Origin: Bartonella sp. WD16.2
Lineage (GTDB): Bacteria; Pseudomonadota; Alphaproteobacteria; Rhizobiales; Rhizobiaceae
DNA: 64,000 nucleotides
Direction: 5' to 3'
Assembly (NCBI RefSeq): GCF_002022505.1
Contig: NZ_CP019781.1
Span: 930,001 to 994,000, forward strand
Shown here: positions 52,153 through 63,421 of the stretch, piece by piece
How the letters are laid out: each line of letters starts with the position of its first letter
Numbering within the stretch: the stretch's first letter is position 1
The notes under the pieces: generated by a model
Seen by the model: the letters and a program-made list of their open reading frames with translations, nothing else
Databases searched by the model: none
Told to the model about the DNA's origin: nothing
Made by a program: the position numbers and the translations under genes

Positions 52153-52678
52153 CGGTCAAAAAACTTATGAAGAGCATTCAGCGCAACACGTAGAGAACTA
52201 ACAAGATGTTCTAGTTGTTGGTCTTCTATAACGATGTACTGCAAAGCAGCATAAAGATTATACTGACGATATAACCCCTGTGTTTCTCTGATAACCTCTT
52301 GCACAACTTCATAGCGATCAGTTGTTATTTCAACTCACTTCTCAAGACTGTCTTGATCGTGATTGTCATTGGCACCATCATAATAAGCCCCCGACAATCC
52401 TTTCGCACTCGAATAATTGTTTCGCACCTGAATATACTGCTGTGATGCATCATACTGATCTTGATTAATCTTTTTTCCAATAAATATAATCGCCCTACAT
52501 AAGTGCCTATAATCGGGTTTTTCGCATCTTGAATACTCGCCCCATAACGCTTGGCACGCATTTTAAGTGTCTGTTGGTACAAAGACTTATCAGTCGTTTT
52601 TGCACGTGAGATACGTCCATTGGGTTCTCTTTTTTGACCTTCTATTCTAGGTCTTCCCCGTTTCTTACGTTTCTTCAT
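52149..52678 (-). pseudogene. Hypothetical phage protein downstream of ssb, broken
   Basis: Starts MKKRKKRGRPRIEGQKREPN with a very basic N-terminus. Near 52485, in GGAAAAAAGATT, the frame shifts; the coding-like continuation is KKINQDQYDASQQYIQVRNN then SAKGLSGAYYDGANDNHDQD. After LEK a TGA interrupts, and the same frame resumes with VEITTDRYEVVQEVIRETQG through to VALNALHKFFDR at 52149. Full length would be about 175 residues. Family unknown. It follows ssb by 14 nt. Confidence 0.55.
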
Positions 52679-52692
52679 AATAAACTTACCAA

Positions 52693-53127
52693 TTAAAACG
52701 GGATATTGTCATCCAAAGTCGTTTCTAAATACCGCTTATCCTCTTGCTCCATCGCTTCCAAAGCCATATCAATACCATCTTTTTGAATGCTATTAAGAAT
52801 CTTCAACTCACCCTTATATTGCGGCAAGACAATTTCTGTTGTGTAACGTGTTTGCCCGCTTTTATCTTGCCATTTACGTGTTTGTAATTGACCTTCAACA
52901 TAAACCTTGGAACCTTTACTCAAATATTGCAGCGCAATCTTTGCAAGATGCGGATTAAAAACAACGATAGGATGCCATTCTGTTTTATTTATTCTTTGAT
53001 TAGTTGTTTTATCTGTATAGCTTTGAGAAGTGCCTATACGGAAATTTGCTACTTCTACTCCAGATGGCATTGTTCTGCTTTCTGGATCGGCACCAAGATT
53101 GCCTACTAAAATTACTTTGTTGATCAT
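52693..53127 (-). CDS. ssb: Single-stranded DNA-binding protein, phage-type
   Basis: SSB coats single-stranded DNA during replication and repair. The 144-residue product starts [18 protein letters not shown], has the OB-fold with [11 protein letters not shown] and [20 protein letters not shown], and ends in the acidic tip DDNIPF that recruits partner proteins. The linker is short, so it is likely the prophage's own SSB rather than the chromosomal one. It lies upstream of a broken phage gene. A decayed copy sits at 50.6-50.9 kb. Confidence 0.9.
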   Translation of the reverse strand: MINKVILVGNLGADPESRTMPSGVEVANFRIGTSQSYTDKTTNQRINKTEWHPIVVFNPHLAKIALQYLSKGSKVYVEGQLQTRKWQDKSGQTRYTTEIVLPQYKGELKILNSIQKDGIDMALEAMEQEDKRYLETTLDDNIPF

Positions 53128-53404
53128 GTTGGATATCTTTATCTAAGGGAAATTATGTGTGTCTTAATGAAACAAAATACGGATATGAAAAACTATTTTT
53201 TATATATTTTACAATATTATATAACAATTTACTAAACTATTTAATACAGATAAATAAAATAAATAACTGAAAATAAACAGTTTATAGCATTTTACAAATA
53301 TCTAAATGCTTTTCTCATCACATTCATAGAACTCATTGATAATATTTATAAAATAAATTCTATAAATGAGAAAATTTGTCTGTTATTAGAACAAAAAATT
53401 GTGT
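53128..53404. other. Gene-free AT-rich interval
   Basis: About 280 nt between divergent ssb and the toxin-antitoxin pair; very AT-rich, no gene seen. Confidence 0.4.
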
Positions 53405-53452
53405 TTGACACTGTAATAACTGTATCTTATAAGTTACATATGTTTACAGTGT
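53405..53452 (+). promoter_or_regulatory. Promoter and operator of the higBA-type operon
   Basis: TTGACA (53405-53410), 17 nt, then TATAAG (53428-53433) is a near-consensus promoter. A perfect inverted repeat ACACTGTAA (53408-53416) and TTACAGTGT (53444-53452) flanks the -10 and the toxin start, a likely binding site for the antitoxin. The start of transcription would fall at or next to the toxin ATG (53440), so the message may be leaderless. Confidence 0.65.
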
Positions 53453-53742
53453 ACAAAACAAAGTATTTTATAAAATGGCTAGATTCTTTAAAAGATGAGA
53501 TTGCGCAAGCACACGTTGTGACACGGATAGCGAGAATAGAAACAGGGCTTCTTGGCAATGTAAAATTTTTCCATGGCATTGCAGAATTAAAAATAAATCA
53601 TGGCCCTGGCTATCGGGTTTATTTTGTAAAACAAGGACAAGAAATTATTCTACTCCTTAATGGCGGTGATAAATCTACCCAACAAAAAGATATTGAAAAA
53701 GCCCTACTAATAGTAAAGGAACTCAAACATGGAAATCACTAA
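53440..53742 (+). CDS. HigB/RelE-type toxin of a phage-derived addiction module
   Basis: A Gp49-like RelE-superfamily toxin, in this family a ribosome-dependent mRNA nuclease. The start MFTVYKTKYFIKWLDSLKDE gives 100 residues, the family length; the longer GTG frame from 53401 lies inside the promoter. Conserved parts are KFFHGIAELKINHGPGYRVY and the C-terminal LLNGGDKSTQQKDIEKA. The toxin gene comes first and overlaps the antitoxin by 14 bases, as in higBA systems. Confidence 0.87.
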   Translation: MFTVYKTKYFIKWLDSLKDEIAQAHVVTRIARIETGLLGNVKFFHGIAELKINHGPGYRVYFVKQGQEIILLLNGGDKSTQQKDIEKALLIVKELKHGNH

Positions 53743-54028
53743 ATTTGATACAAGTGAGTATTTTAAAACTCCTGAAACTCAACAAATTCTTTTACAAGAT
53801 GCTCTTGAAAGTAAAAATAGTCAGTATCTTGCACATGTTCTTGGGATAATAGCAAAAAACCAAGGAATGAGTAAAATCGCTAAAAACACTGGATTGTCAA
53901 GAGAATCTCTTTATCGCTCTTTAAGCGACAAAGGTGATCCTAAACTCTCAACCTTTCTTAATGTTTTGAGTGCCTTAAATTTGCAAATTAGCCTAACACC
54001 AACCCAAAATGAAGAACACACATCTTGA
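53729..54028 (+). CDS. HigA-type antitoxin
   Basis: A helix-turn-helix antitoxin that binds the toxin and probably represses the operon. The 99-residue product has the family N-terminus TKFDTSEYFKTPETQQILLQ, then an HTH in MSKIAKNTGLSRESLYRSLS and the block KGDPKLSTFLNVLSALNLQI. It overlaps the toxin gene and is its partner. Confidence 0.87.
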   Translation: MEITKFDTSEYFKTPETQQILLQDALESKNSQYLAHVLGIIAKNQGMSKIAKNTGLSRESLYRSLSDKGDPKLSTFLNVLSALNLQISLTPTQNEEHTS

Positions 54029-54361
54029 GAAAAAGCTTAAAGATCCTCTCTTCGTTTTAATGGAAAAAATATAGTTACATTCCCTTATTTTATCCCGATT
54101 TTCGCATCTGTTCTAATTTCCTCAAATTAGTTCACACAGAGTGTTTTATGTTCCCAATGTTATTTATTAAAAAACTTCCAAATCTTTCTCCAAGGTGCCT
54201 TCCTGTCGATTGAAATGTATATCTAATCCAAAAGTGATCAGCATTTAAAGTCATGAAAGTGTTTTTCTGCTTTACGACTCACTTGTATCATGCTTCCATA
54301 TGGGAAATTGTTTTTTTGTTAGTGTAACTTAGTTTTAAATAATAAAGGGGTTCTCCTAAAA
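54029..54361. other. Gene-free interval before the cycA-like gene
   Basis: About 330 nt. AGGGG lies some 12 bases before the next start. No gene or clear promoter is seen. Confidence 0.4.
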
Positions 54362-55762
54362 ATGGATCATAAACCAAATTTAGATGAAGATTATCAAAAG
54401 GAATTACAACGTGGATTAGATAATCGCCATGTGCAACTTATTGCTATTGGTGGTGCTATTGGAACAGGTCTCTTCATGGGATCAGGCAAAACAATAAGCG
54501 TTGCAGGCCCTTCAATTATACTAGTTTACGCTATTATTGGTTGCATTCTCTACTTTGTAATGCGAGCTATGGGAGAATTATTACTCTCTAATACACAATA
54601 TCGATCTTTTATGGACTTTTCATCCGAATTATTGGGACCAACTATTGGTTTTTTCATTGGATGGACTTATTGGTTATGCTGGATTGTAACCGGAGTTGCA
54701 GATATTATTGCCATCATTAGTTATGCACAATTTTGGTGGCCTACACTCAACCCATGGATTCCCGTTCCTATTTGCATCTTATTCTTTTTAATGTTTAACC
54801 TTGTAGCAGTAAAATTATTTGGTGAACTTGAATTCTGGTTCGGTCTTATCAAAATCATAGCAATTCTGGTATTAATTATTGTTGGATTTTATATGATTTT
54901 TATTGGTTTTACTTCCCCAAATGGCACCGTTTCCTCTCTTAGTAACGTATGGAATGATGGAAATATCTTCCCTCGAGGAATCATTGGATTTTTTGCTGGA
55001 TTTCAAATTGCTATTTTTTCTTTTACTGGCATTGAGCTGGCCGGAACAACCGCAGCCGAAGTCAAAGAACCTGAAAAAATATTACCAAAAGCAATCAACT
55101 CAATACCTATTCGTATTGTATTCTTTTACATCTTCTCTCTTGTTGTAATTATGTCAGTCATACCTTGGCATCAAGTTGTTCCAGATAAAAGTCCATTTGT
55201 AGAAATGTTTTTACTTGCTGGTATTCCAATCTCTGCTGGTATAGTCAATTTTGTTGTTCTCACATCAGCAGCATCCTCTGCAAATAGCGGTATTTTTTCT
55301 ACCAGCCGCATGATATACGGCCTTGCCACTAAACAAGGAGCTCCTGCTTTCTTAGGAAAACTTTCTAATAACCACGTTCCAGCTAATGCATTAGTTTTTT
55401 CTTGCCTGTGTATTTTATTAGGCTACATTTTCTCATCGTTATCTCCAACTGCTATAGATGCTTTTACAATCGTTACAACCATTTCAGCAATTTTATTTAT
55501 ATTTGTATGGTCCGTGATTTTAATCAGCTATATTATTTACCGTCGTAATTACCCTACGCAACATGATATATCTACCTATAAAATGCCAGGGGGTGTTTTT
55601 ATGTGCTGGGTCACTCTAGCTTTCTTCGCCTTTATTATTTCTTTATTGACGTTAGAAGCCGATACTTTAGCAGCTTTAAAATACACATCACTTTGGTTTG
55701 TTTTCTTAAGCTTTATGTACTTTATATTTGGAAAGAAGAATTTTATCAAACATAAAAAATAA
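54362..55762 (+). CDS. cycA: Amino-acid permease, D-serine/D-alanine/glycine transporter type
   Basis: A proton symporter of the APC superfamily in the inner membrane. The 466-residue product has twelve membrane segments, the N-terminal LQRGLDNRHVQLIAIGGAIG block, GTGLFMGSGKTI, TGIELAGTTAAEVKEPEKIL, and AASSANSGIFSTSRMIYGLA. These are close to the E. coli CycA pattern, so D-Ala/D-Ser/Gly is the best guess for substrate. It is intact and stands alone. Confidence 0.87.
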   Translation: MDHKPNLDEDYQKELQRGLDNRHVQLIAIGGAIGTGLFMGSGKTISVAGPSIILVYAIIGCILYFVMRAMGELLLSNTQYRSFMDFSSELLGPTIGFFIGWTYWLCWIVTGVADIIAIISYAQFWWPTLNPWIPVPICILFFLMFNLVAVKLFGELEFWFGLIKIIAILVLIIVGFYMIFIGFTSPNGTVSSLSNVWNDGNIFPRGIIGFFAGFQIAIFSFTGIELAGTTAAEVKEPEKILPKAINSIPIRIVFFYIFSLVVIMSVIPWHQVVPDKSPFVEMFLLAGIPISAGIVNFVVLTSAASSANSGIFSTSRMIYGLATKQGAPAFLGKLSNNHVPANALVFSCLCILLGYIFSSLSPTAIDAFTIVTTISAILFIFVWSVILISYIIYRRNYPTQHDISTYKMPGGVFMCWVTLAFFAFIISLLTLEADTLAALKYTSLWFVFLSFMYFIFGKKNFIKHKK

Positions 55763-55845
55763 AGTTTATGCGTAAAAAATACATCATAAAAAAGAATTTT
55801 TCATTATCCAGTCTTATAGCTTTTTTACGCTTAACCCAACGAAAC

Positions 55846-57570
<1,725 letters not shown>

Positions 57571-58305
57571 TTATATTAACAAACGAATGAAACGCTGAAC
57601 AGTCTCATGTATCCCATATTCTAACGCATCAGCGATAAGTCCATGACCAATAGAAACCTCATCAAGCCAAGGTATTCGATCAACAAGAGAAGGCAAATTA
57701 GAAACTGTCAGATCATGCCCCGCATTGATACCTAGTTGCAACTCTCTGGCTTTTTTGGCCGCCAATACAAGTTTATCTAACTCCTGCTTCTGTTTCTCCT
57801 TATCTTTAAATGCTCCACCATAAGCTCCAGTATAAAACTCTACACGATCGGCACCAATCGTTTTAACAGTATCAAGACCTTCTACAACTGGATTAGCAAA
57901 TAATGATACACGAATTTTCTTTTCCTTTAAGCGTTGTACAATAGGTGTTAAAAATTCTGCGTTATTAGAAAAATCCCAACCATGATCAGACGTCGATTGA
58001 GCTGGATCATCAGGTACAAGTGTAATTTGATCAGCATATTTTTCTGCCATATCTAAAAACATATCACTTGGATAACCTTCAATATTAAATTCAGCAGTGG
58101 GAAAATTATTGTCAATTAAAAAACGTATATCTGGCAAATCGGAAAAACAAATGTGTCTTTCATCCGGCCGCGGATGAACCGTCAACCCCGCTGCACCAGC
58201 TGTAAGTGCTTTATACCCAATATCTGTAACACTTGGCCATGGCAAATGACGCCGATTACGCAAAACAGCAACAGCATTGAGATTAACTGAAAGTTTTACT
58301 GCCAT
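57571..58305 (-). CDS. pdxJ: Pyridoxine 5'-phosphate synthase
   Basis: Joins 3-amino-2-oxopropyl phosphate and deoxyxylulose 5-phosphate to make pyridoxine 5'-phosphate. The start [20 protein letters not shown] (244 residues) fits the family; the longer frame to 58350 adds 15 hydrophobic residues that are not family sequence. Visible motifs are [22 protein letters not shown] and the C-terminal [12 protein letters not shown] and [10 protein letters not shown]. It lies 84 nt after the RecD-like gene. Confidence 0.94.
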   Translation of the reverse strand: MAVKLSVNLNAVAVLRNRRHLPWPSVTDIGYKALTAGAAGLTVHPRPDERHICFSDLPDIRFLIDNNFPTAEFNIEGYPSDMFLDMAEKYADQITLVPDDPAQSTSDHGWDFSNNAEFLTPIVQRLKEKKIRVSLFANPVVEGLDTVKTIGADRVEFYTGAYGGAFKDKEKQKQELDKLVLAAKKARELQLGINAGHDLTVSNLPSLVDRIPWLDEVSIGHGLIADALEYGIHETVQRFIRLLI

Positions 58306-58388
58306 GTACACTTTCATTTCTATTAAATTTAAAAAAAGAAAAAAATACAATTCCTTACAAGATCAGGCAATAAAAATTATTTCTTATT

Positions 58389-59510
58389 CTATCGAACAAT
58401 TGTTAACTGTTTTGCTGCGCGTGTAATCCCCGTATAAAGCCAACATGCATTCATATCACGAAATGCAAAACTTTCATCAAATAAAACCACACTATCCCAT
58501 TGAGATCCTTGAGCTTTATGAACAGTTAGTGCATACCCATAATCAAAGTCATCGTATCTCTTTTTTATTTGCCATGAAATTTCATCTTCAGGATTTTCAA
58601 AAATTGCTTTGAGAAGTTTAATTTTTACAACTCCCCATTCGCTCTCCTCCGAATTAACAAGAAGATGAATACCTGGTTTAACAAGTTCCTTCTTTGAAGT
58701 CATAACTGTCCACAAAGAGCCATTCAACAAACCTTTTGTTGAATCATTGCGCAAACACACAAGCCTGTCTCCAATCTGCGGATATTTTTCTATAAACCCC
58801 TTTAATTCACGCAAACGCCTATTATAAAGATAGCGCGTTCGATTCATCCCTACCAAAAGTTGATCAGCATCTAATACCAATTGTTGATCAAGCTCTTTAC
58901 GCTTAACAACACGCGCTAACCCATAATCCCCATAAGCAATATCACGCCCCTCACGTACATCCATAGCTAAGCGAATAATTGGATTATCATACGCCTGTCG
59001 ATGAATTTCTGATAAAAGAAAATCTGGTGTACCATTAGAAAAAAAACCGCCTCCTGATATGGGAGGCAACTGACCTGGATCACCAAGGACAAGAATTGGC
59101 GTGCGAAAACTCATCAAATCACGTGCTAATTGTTCATCTACCATTGAACATTCATCGACAACAACAAGCTTAGCCTGCGCAATTGGACTTTGTCGGTTTA
59201 ATGAAAATGTTGGTGTTATAGATGTTTTACCTGTCACTTCATCAGAAACTTCTTGCTCACCACGAGGACAATAAATCAATGAGTGAATAGTACGAGCATT
59301 ACTCGCCCCTTTAGAACGCAAAACTTGTGCTGCTTTACCTGTAAACGCAGCAAACTGAACAGAACCATCAATTGTTTCTGCAAAATAGCGAGCAAGTGTT
59401 GTTTTTCCCGTTCCTGCATAGCCAAAAAGGCGAAAAACAGGAGAGCTCCCATCTTTCAACCATGCGGCTACAGCCTTCAGCGCATTATCTTGTTCTGATG
59501 AAAACTGCAT
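58389..59510 (-). CDS. RecD-like/Dda-type ATP-dependent DNA helicase
   Basis: A superfamily 1B helicase of the RecD2/AAA_30 type. The 373-residue product has Walker A GYAGTGKTTLA, motif Ia AFTGKAAQVLRSKG, Walker B VVDECSMVD, motif III LGDPGQLPPISGG, and the C-terminal UvrD_C_2 block ALTVHKAQGSQWDSVVLFDE then TGITRAAKQL. It lacks the long N-terminal domain of RecD2 and RecD, so it is not a RecBCD subunit. Its exact role (repair or exonuclease V-like) is unknown. Confidence 0.85.
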   Translation of the reverse strand: MQFSSEQDNALKAVAAWLKDGSSPVFRLFGYAGTGKTTLARYFAETIDGSVQFAAFTGKAAQVLRSKGASNARTIHSLIYCPRGEQEVSDEVTGKTSITPTFSLNRQSPIAQAKLVVVDECSMVDEQLARDLMSFRTPILVLGDPGQLPPISGGGFFSNGTPDFLLSEIHRQAYDNPIIRLAMDVREGRDIAYGDYGLARVVKRKELDQQLVLDADQLLVGMNRTRYLYNRRLRELKGFIEKYPQIGDRLVCLRNDSTKGLLNGSLWTVMTSKKELVKPGIHLLVNSEESEWGVVKIKLLKAIFENPEDEISWQIKKRYDDFDYGYALTVHKAQGSQWDSVVLFDESFAFRDMNACWLYTGITRAAKQLTIVR

Positions 59511-59819
59511 AGTTTATCAAGACAAGATTCGTACAAAAAGAGCAAGCATTTTGAAAATAAAAACTATTATCAAAGATAAGCTTATCCTTATAATGTTCTT
59601 AAAATTTTAGCTCATTTTTGAGTCATCCAATTTAATATATTTTATAAACTCCAAAAAACGTAGAGCATTACCAAATTGATCAATGTTAGATAGCTTTTAA
59701 TAATTTAAAAATTAAAATAGTCCATTGCTATACTAACTTACACAAAATACTTTCACAATTTACAAAGCCTGTACCTCTATCCACCGCCTATACCCTTAAT
59801 TAAGCCTACTCTTGTTGAA
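59511..59819. other. Gene-free interval
   Basis: About 310 nt between the ilvN remnant and the helicase gene. No gene seen. Confidence 0.4.
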
Positions 59820-60010
59820 GAAAAATATGCCAATTGACCGACAAACTGATAAATCAACACATATAATAAACGACAATAATTTCCATATCCTAAAAATAAA
59901 TCAGAGATATACGTTTAAATATCCGGCTCACCATCAACTCAAAACCGGCATACCAATTTCTATTAAATCAATGATCAAAAATAGTGAAATAAGCTGAAAT
60001 AAAATTCTCT
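59820..60010 (-). pseudogene. ilvN: Remnant of acetolactate synthase small subunit (ilvN/ilvH)
   Basis: Just after the ilvB stop the minus strand reads ENFISAYF, then MPVL, and one base out of frame VDGEPDI, a stop, TYISDLFLGYGN. These follow the IlvN opening SAYF...VLVDNEP...LFSGRGYN. Then, after an apparent deletion of about 60 codons, another frame reads VDLSVCRSIGI, matching the VVDLTVRSREL block near the middle of IlvN. The ACT-domain core and the rest are gone. Position directly behind ilvB supports this. Confidence 0.7.
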
Positions 60011-60037
60011 AATTGAGTATAATAGATTTCAAACTTC

Positions 60038-61837
60038 CTATACGAATAATTTTCCTGTAACAGGAACAGCATTAGCAAATACTTCATCATCAGCCTCATC
60101 AGGCAACAGCATATCATTATGTGCACACCCAGACGGAATCATAGGAAGACAATTTTCTAAATTATCAACACGGCAATCAAATAAAACCGGCTTATCACAA
60201 TCAATCATTTGTTGAATTTTGTCATCAAGCTCATCTGGCTTTGAGCAACAAATACCAACTGCTCCATAAGCTTGCGCCAATTTAACAAAATCAGGCATCG
60301 ATTCTATATAAGAATTAGAAAGACGGTTGCCGTGTAACAATTGCTGCCACTGGCGGACCATACCCATATATTGATTGTTCAAAATAAAAACTTTTACAGG
60401 TGTATTATGCTGAACTGCTGTTGCAAGTTCTTGAATATTCATCTGAATTGAAGCATCACCAGAAACACATATAACAAGTGCATCAGGATGTGCAATCTGA
60501 ACACCAATAGCAGAAGGAAAACCATACCCCATTGTTCCAAGACCACCAGACGTCATCCAACGGTTTGGTTCTTCAAAACGACAATACTGTGCAGCCCACA
60601 TCTGATGTTGTCCGACATCAGTTGTAATATAAGTATTGGCATCTTTGGTAAGAACATGAAGCCGTTCAAGAGCATATTGTGGCATAATAACATCTTTTTT
60701 CTTGACGTATACTAATGAATTACGAGCACGCCATTGATTAATTTGTGTCCACCACTCATTTCGACTCTTCTTATTAAATACAGGTTGTAGTGCACGCAAA
60801 CATTGTATCATGTCTTTTAAAACATAGGAGACATCCCCAATAATAGGAACGTCTACTTTAACTATTTTATTGATAGAAGAAGGATCAATATCAACGTGTA
60901 TAATGCGCGCATGAGGTGCAAATGCATCAAGCCGCCCAGTAACACGATCATCAAACCGTGCACCAAGAGCCAACATGACATCACAATGATGCATGGCCAT
61001 ATTAGCTTCATAAGTTCCATGCATCCCGAGCATTCCAAGCCAATTTTTGCCAGAAGCAGGATAAGCACCAAGTCCCATTAATGTCGAAGTAATCGGGAAA
61101 TCTCCCAATTGAACTAAATCACCTAAGAGTTCTACAGCTTCAAGTCCTGATGAAATAACACCACCACCAGAATAAATAACAGGCTGTTTAGCTTCTGCTA
61201 AAAGAGAAGCAGCATGTTCAATAGCTTTTGCATCCTTTTTGAACTGGGAATGACAATGTATAGATGTCATAGCTTGAGGCGCCTTATAAACACCTGAAAT
61301 GCATTGAATATCTTTAGGAATATCAACTAAAACTGGCCCTGGACGACCCGATTGGGCAATATGAAATGCCTCATGAATAATTTGTGCAAGATCATTCACA
61401 TCTTTAACAAGCCAATTATGTTTAGTACAAGGCCGCGTAATACTAACTGTATCCGCTTCTTGAAAACCATTCGTTCCAATCAAAGTTGTAGGTACCTGAC
61501 CAGAGAAACAAACAATAGGGATAGAATCCATCAATGCATCTTGCAAAGGAGTTACAGCATTTGTTGCTCCCGGACCAGAAGTCACAAGCATAACGCCAAC
61601 TTTTCCAGTACTGCGTGCATAGCCTTCCGCCGCATGACCTGCTGCTTGTTCATGACGCACCAAAATATGTTGAAATGAATCTTGCTTATAAATCGCATCA
61701 AAAATAGGAAGAACAGCTCCACCAGGATAACCAAAAATATGTTCAACCCCCTGATCAATAAGAGCTTGAACTACTATTTCAGCCCCCAACATTATCTTCC
61801 CATTTGTCCTCTCTTGTGTTCTTGGATAATTTGTCAT
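60038..61837 (-). CDS. ilvB: Acetolactate synthase large subunit
   Basis: A ThDP/FAD enzyme that condenses pyruvate with pyruvate or 2-oxobutanoate in branched-chain amino-acid synthesis. The 599-residue product has the [20 protein letters not shown]-terminal motif with the catalytic Glu region ([19 protein letters not shown]), the FAD-binding middle ([13 protein letters not shown]), and the ThDP motif [19 protein letters not shown]. Intact. It is controlled by a leader peptide and attenuator just upstream, but its regulatory subunit gene behind it is a scrap. Confidence 0.94.
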   Translation of the reverse strand: MTNYPRTQERTNGKIMLGAEIVVQALIDQGVEHIFGYPGGAVLPIFDAIYKQDSFQHILVRHEQAAGHAAEGYARSTGKVGVMLVTSGPGATNAVTPLQDALMDSIPIVCFSGQVPTTLIGTNGFQEADTVSITRPCTKHNWLVKDVNDLAQIIHEAFHIAQSGRPGPVLVDIPKDIQCISGVYKAPQAMTSIHCHSQFKKDAKAIEHAASLLAEAKQPVIYSGGGVISSGLEAVELLGDLVQLGDFPITSTLMGLGAYPASGKNWLGMLGMHGTYEANMAMHHCDVMLALGARFDDRVTGRLDAFAPHARIIHVDIDPSSINKIVKVDVPIIGDVSYVLKDMIQCLRALQPVFNKKSRNEWWTQINQWRARNSLVYVKKKDVIMPQYALERLHVLTKDANTYITTDVGQHQMWAAQYCRFEEPNRWMTSGGLGTMGYGFPSAIGVQIAHPDALVICVSGDASIQMNIQELATAVQHNTPVKVFILNNQYMGMVRQWQQLLHGNRLSNSYIESMPDFVKLAQAYGAVGICCSKPDELDDKIQQMIDCDKPVLFDCRVDNLENCLPMIPSGCAHNDMLLPDEADDEVFANAVPVTGKLFV

Positions 61838-61867
61838 GTTTTCTACTCGCCTATTCTACAGCATAAC

Positions 61868-61890
61868 AAAAAAGGCTCCCAAAGGAGCCT
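61868..61890 (-). terminator. Attenuator terminator of ilvB
   Basis: On the minus strand AGGCTCC, loop TTTG, GGAGCCT (7 bp) and then a run of T. It lies 22 nt after the leader-peptide stop and about 31 nt before the ilvB ATG, the classic place for an attenuator. Confidence 0.88.
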
Positions 61891-61911
61891 ATAGCATATA
61901 AGGAGAAAATA

Positions 61912-61986
61912 TCATAAATCGAACTGCTTATCTTTATACGCAACCACGATAAGAGCACTTTCTGTAGGTGAAGATTTTAATTTCAT
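61912..61986 (-). CDS. ilvB leader peptide (24 residues)
   Basis: ATG to TGA encodes MKLKSSPTE then SALIVVAYKD and QFDL. The codons CTT ATC GTG GTT (Leu-Ile-Val-Val) are the expected control codons for branched-chain amino acids. They sit inside a 6-bp hairpin CTTATC/GATAAG (61948-61953 with 61927-61932), which would be the 1:2 stem that is covered by a stalled or moving ribosome. Ribosome-binding site is weak. Confidence 0.8.
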   Translation of the reverse strand: MKLKSSPTESALIVVAYKDKQFDL

Positions 61987-62086
61987 TAATATTATTCGTC
62001 AATTTAAAATTTCTTTTTGAAAAATTTTTCATTCAAAATATTCTTCTCTTCTTAAACAATTTTGATATTTTTTCCTACCCTTTGTT

Positions 62087-62962
62087 TTATGAATAAATGA
62101 GATTCCATTTGTCATCAAATTGGTTATTAAACCAGGTCATTTGCCTTTTTGCATATCTTCTAGTTTGCATTTTCGCTTCTTCAATAGCATCTTTAAAGCC
62201 CTTATATCCATCTAAATAAGCCATAAGTTCACGTACTCCTATAGCTTTCATCGCCGGCAGTAAAGGAGAAAGCATGAGCTTCTTCATAGCAATTACTTCT
62301 TCTAACACTCCTCTTTCAACCATATGGTTAAACCGTTCATTAATCCGTTCATAAAGTAATCGACGTGGAGGAATAAGAAGAATTTTTTCTGAACAGTCTT
62401 GCGCAATTAAAGATTTTGTTTTTTTCTTTTGCCACCAACTTAATTTCTTACCTGTTGATTCATAAACTTCCAAAGCACGAACAATTCGTTGTCCATCTTG
62501 TGGAGCAATTTTTTCACAAAGAACAGCATCAACCTGCAACAATTCACGATAAAGACTTTCAGCTCCCTCCTTATAAAGTCGAATTCGCCACTTTTCCCGT
62601 ATAACATCTGGAATAGAAGGGATTTTTGAAATTCCTTCTAAAAGCGCACGAAAATAAAGCCCTGTTCCTCCAACAAAAATAAGTTGTTTCAGCGGAAATG
62701 CGCTTAAAAGCCTTTCAACATCGCTCAACCATTGCCCTACCGAATAGTTAAAAGCAGGACTTACATAACCATAAAGATAGTGTGGAATAATCAGACTATC
62801 AGCTCTTGTCGGCCTTGCTGTTAAAATATTCAACACATTATAAATCTGCATCGAATCAGCATTAATAATGACGGCATTTTTTTCTTGAGCTATTTTTAAT
62901 GCAAGTTCTGACTTTCCGCTTGCCGTTGGACCAGCTATCAATGTAACCATTCTTTGTGTCAT
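62087..62962 (-). CDS. miaA: tRNA dimethylallyltransferase
   Basis: Adds the dimethylallyl group to A37 of tRNAs reading U-starting codons. The start MTQRMVTLIAGPTASGKSEL (291 residues) with AAGG upstream is preferred; the longer frame to 62992 adds ten residues. Motifs: P-loop GPTASGKS, NADSMQIYN, ARPTRAD, VGGTGLYFRALLEGIS, and the C-terminal QTRRYAKRQMTWFNNQ. It lies between degP and the ilvB leader. Confidence 0.95.
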   Translation of the reverse strand: MTQRMVTLIAGPTASGKSELALKIAQEKNAVIINADSMQIYNVLNILTARPTRADSLIIPHYLYGYVSPAFNYSVGQWLSDVERLLSAFPLKQLIFVGGTGLYFRALLEGISKIPSIPDVIREKWRIRLYKEGAESLYRELLQVDAVLCEKIAPQDGQRIVRALEVYESTGKKLSWWQKKKTKSLIAQDCSEKILLIPPRRLLYERINERFNHMVERGVLEEVIAMKKLMLSPLLPAMKAIGVRELMAYLDGYKGFKDAIEEAKMQTRRYAKRQMTWFNNQFDDKWNLIYS

Positions 62963-62992
62963 GAATGGAAGCCTTTTATATACATTAATCAA

Positions 62993-63421
62993 TCACTTAA
63001 TTGTAATGCTCATCATTAATATTAACTCCAGTATTTACCTATGACGTTGTAAATAGAATTTCTTAAACTGTGAATACCAAAAACATTGATATTTAAATAA
63101 AGAGAAAAAGCTAATGTAACGGTATTTTTATTCTTTAAAAAGATAAAAACAAGCAATACGATAATTCTAAAATAAAATCAAAGTATTACGATTAATAGAT
63201 AAATTAAAATACTCTCTATAAAACACTCTTCTTGTACGTATGAACGTCAACCATAATAAAATACATTCCAAATAAGCTAAAAAATTAGAATTTGCATATA
63301 GATATTGTTAACATCGATGCATTACTTACAAACAATAATAATTCTTTTATATCAGTATTAAGCACAAAAGCGCCGCCTTATAAAATTATCTCTTACAAGG
63401 AAAACAAAGGTATTGAGAACA
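62993..63421. other. Gene-free interval
   Basis: About 430 nt, AT-rich, with no gene or strong hairpin seen. Confidence 0.4.

Noticed and set aside
53400..54030. Right-hand attachment site for a tRNA-Lys integration
   Set aside because: I looked for a second copy of the tRNA-Lys 3' end near the right edge of the phage region and saw none, so element borders stay unproven.
59812..59997. A 61-residue plus-strand frame behind ilvB
   Set aside because: It is antisense to the ilvN remnant, which explains the sequence better.
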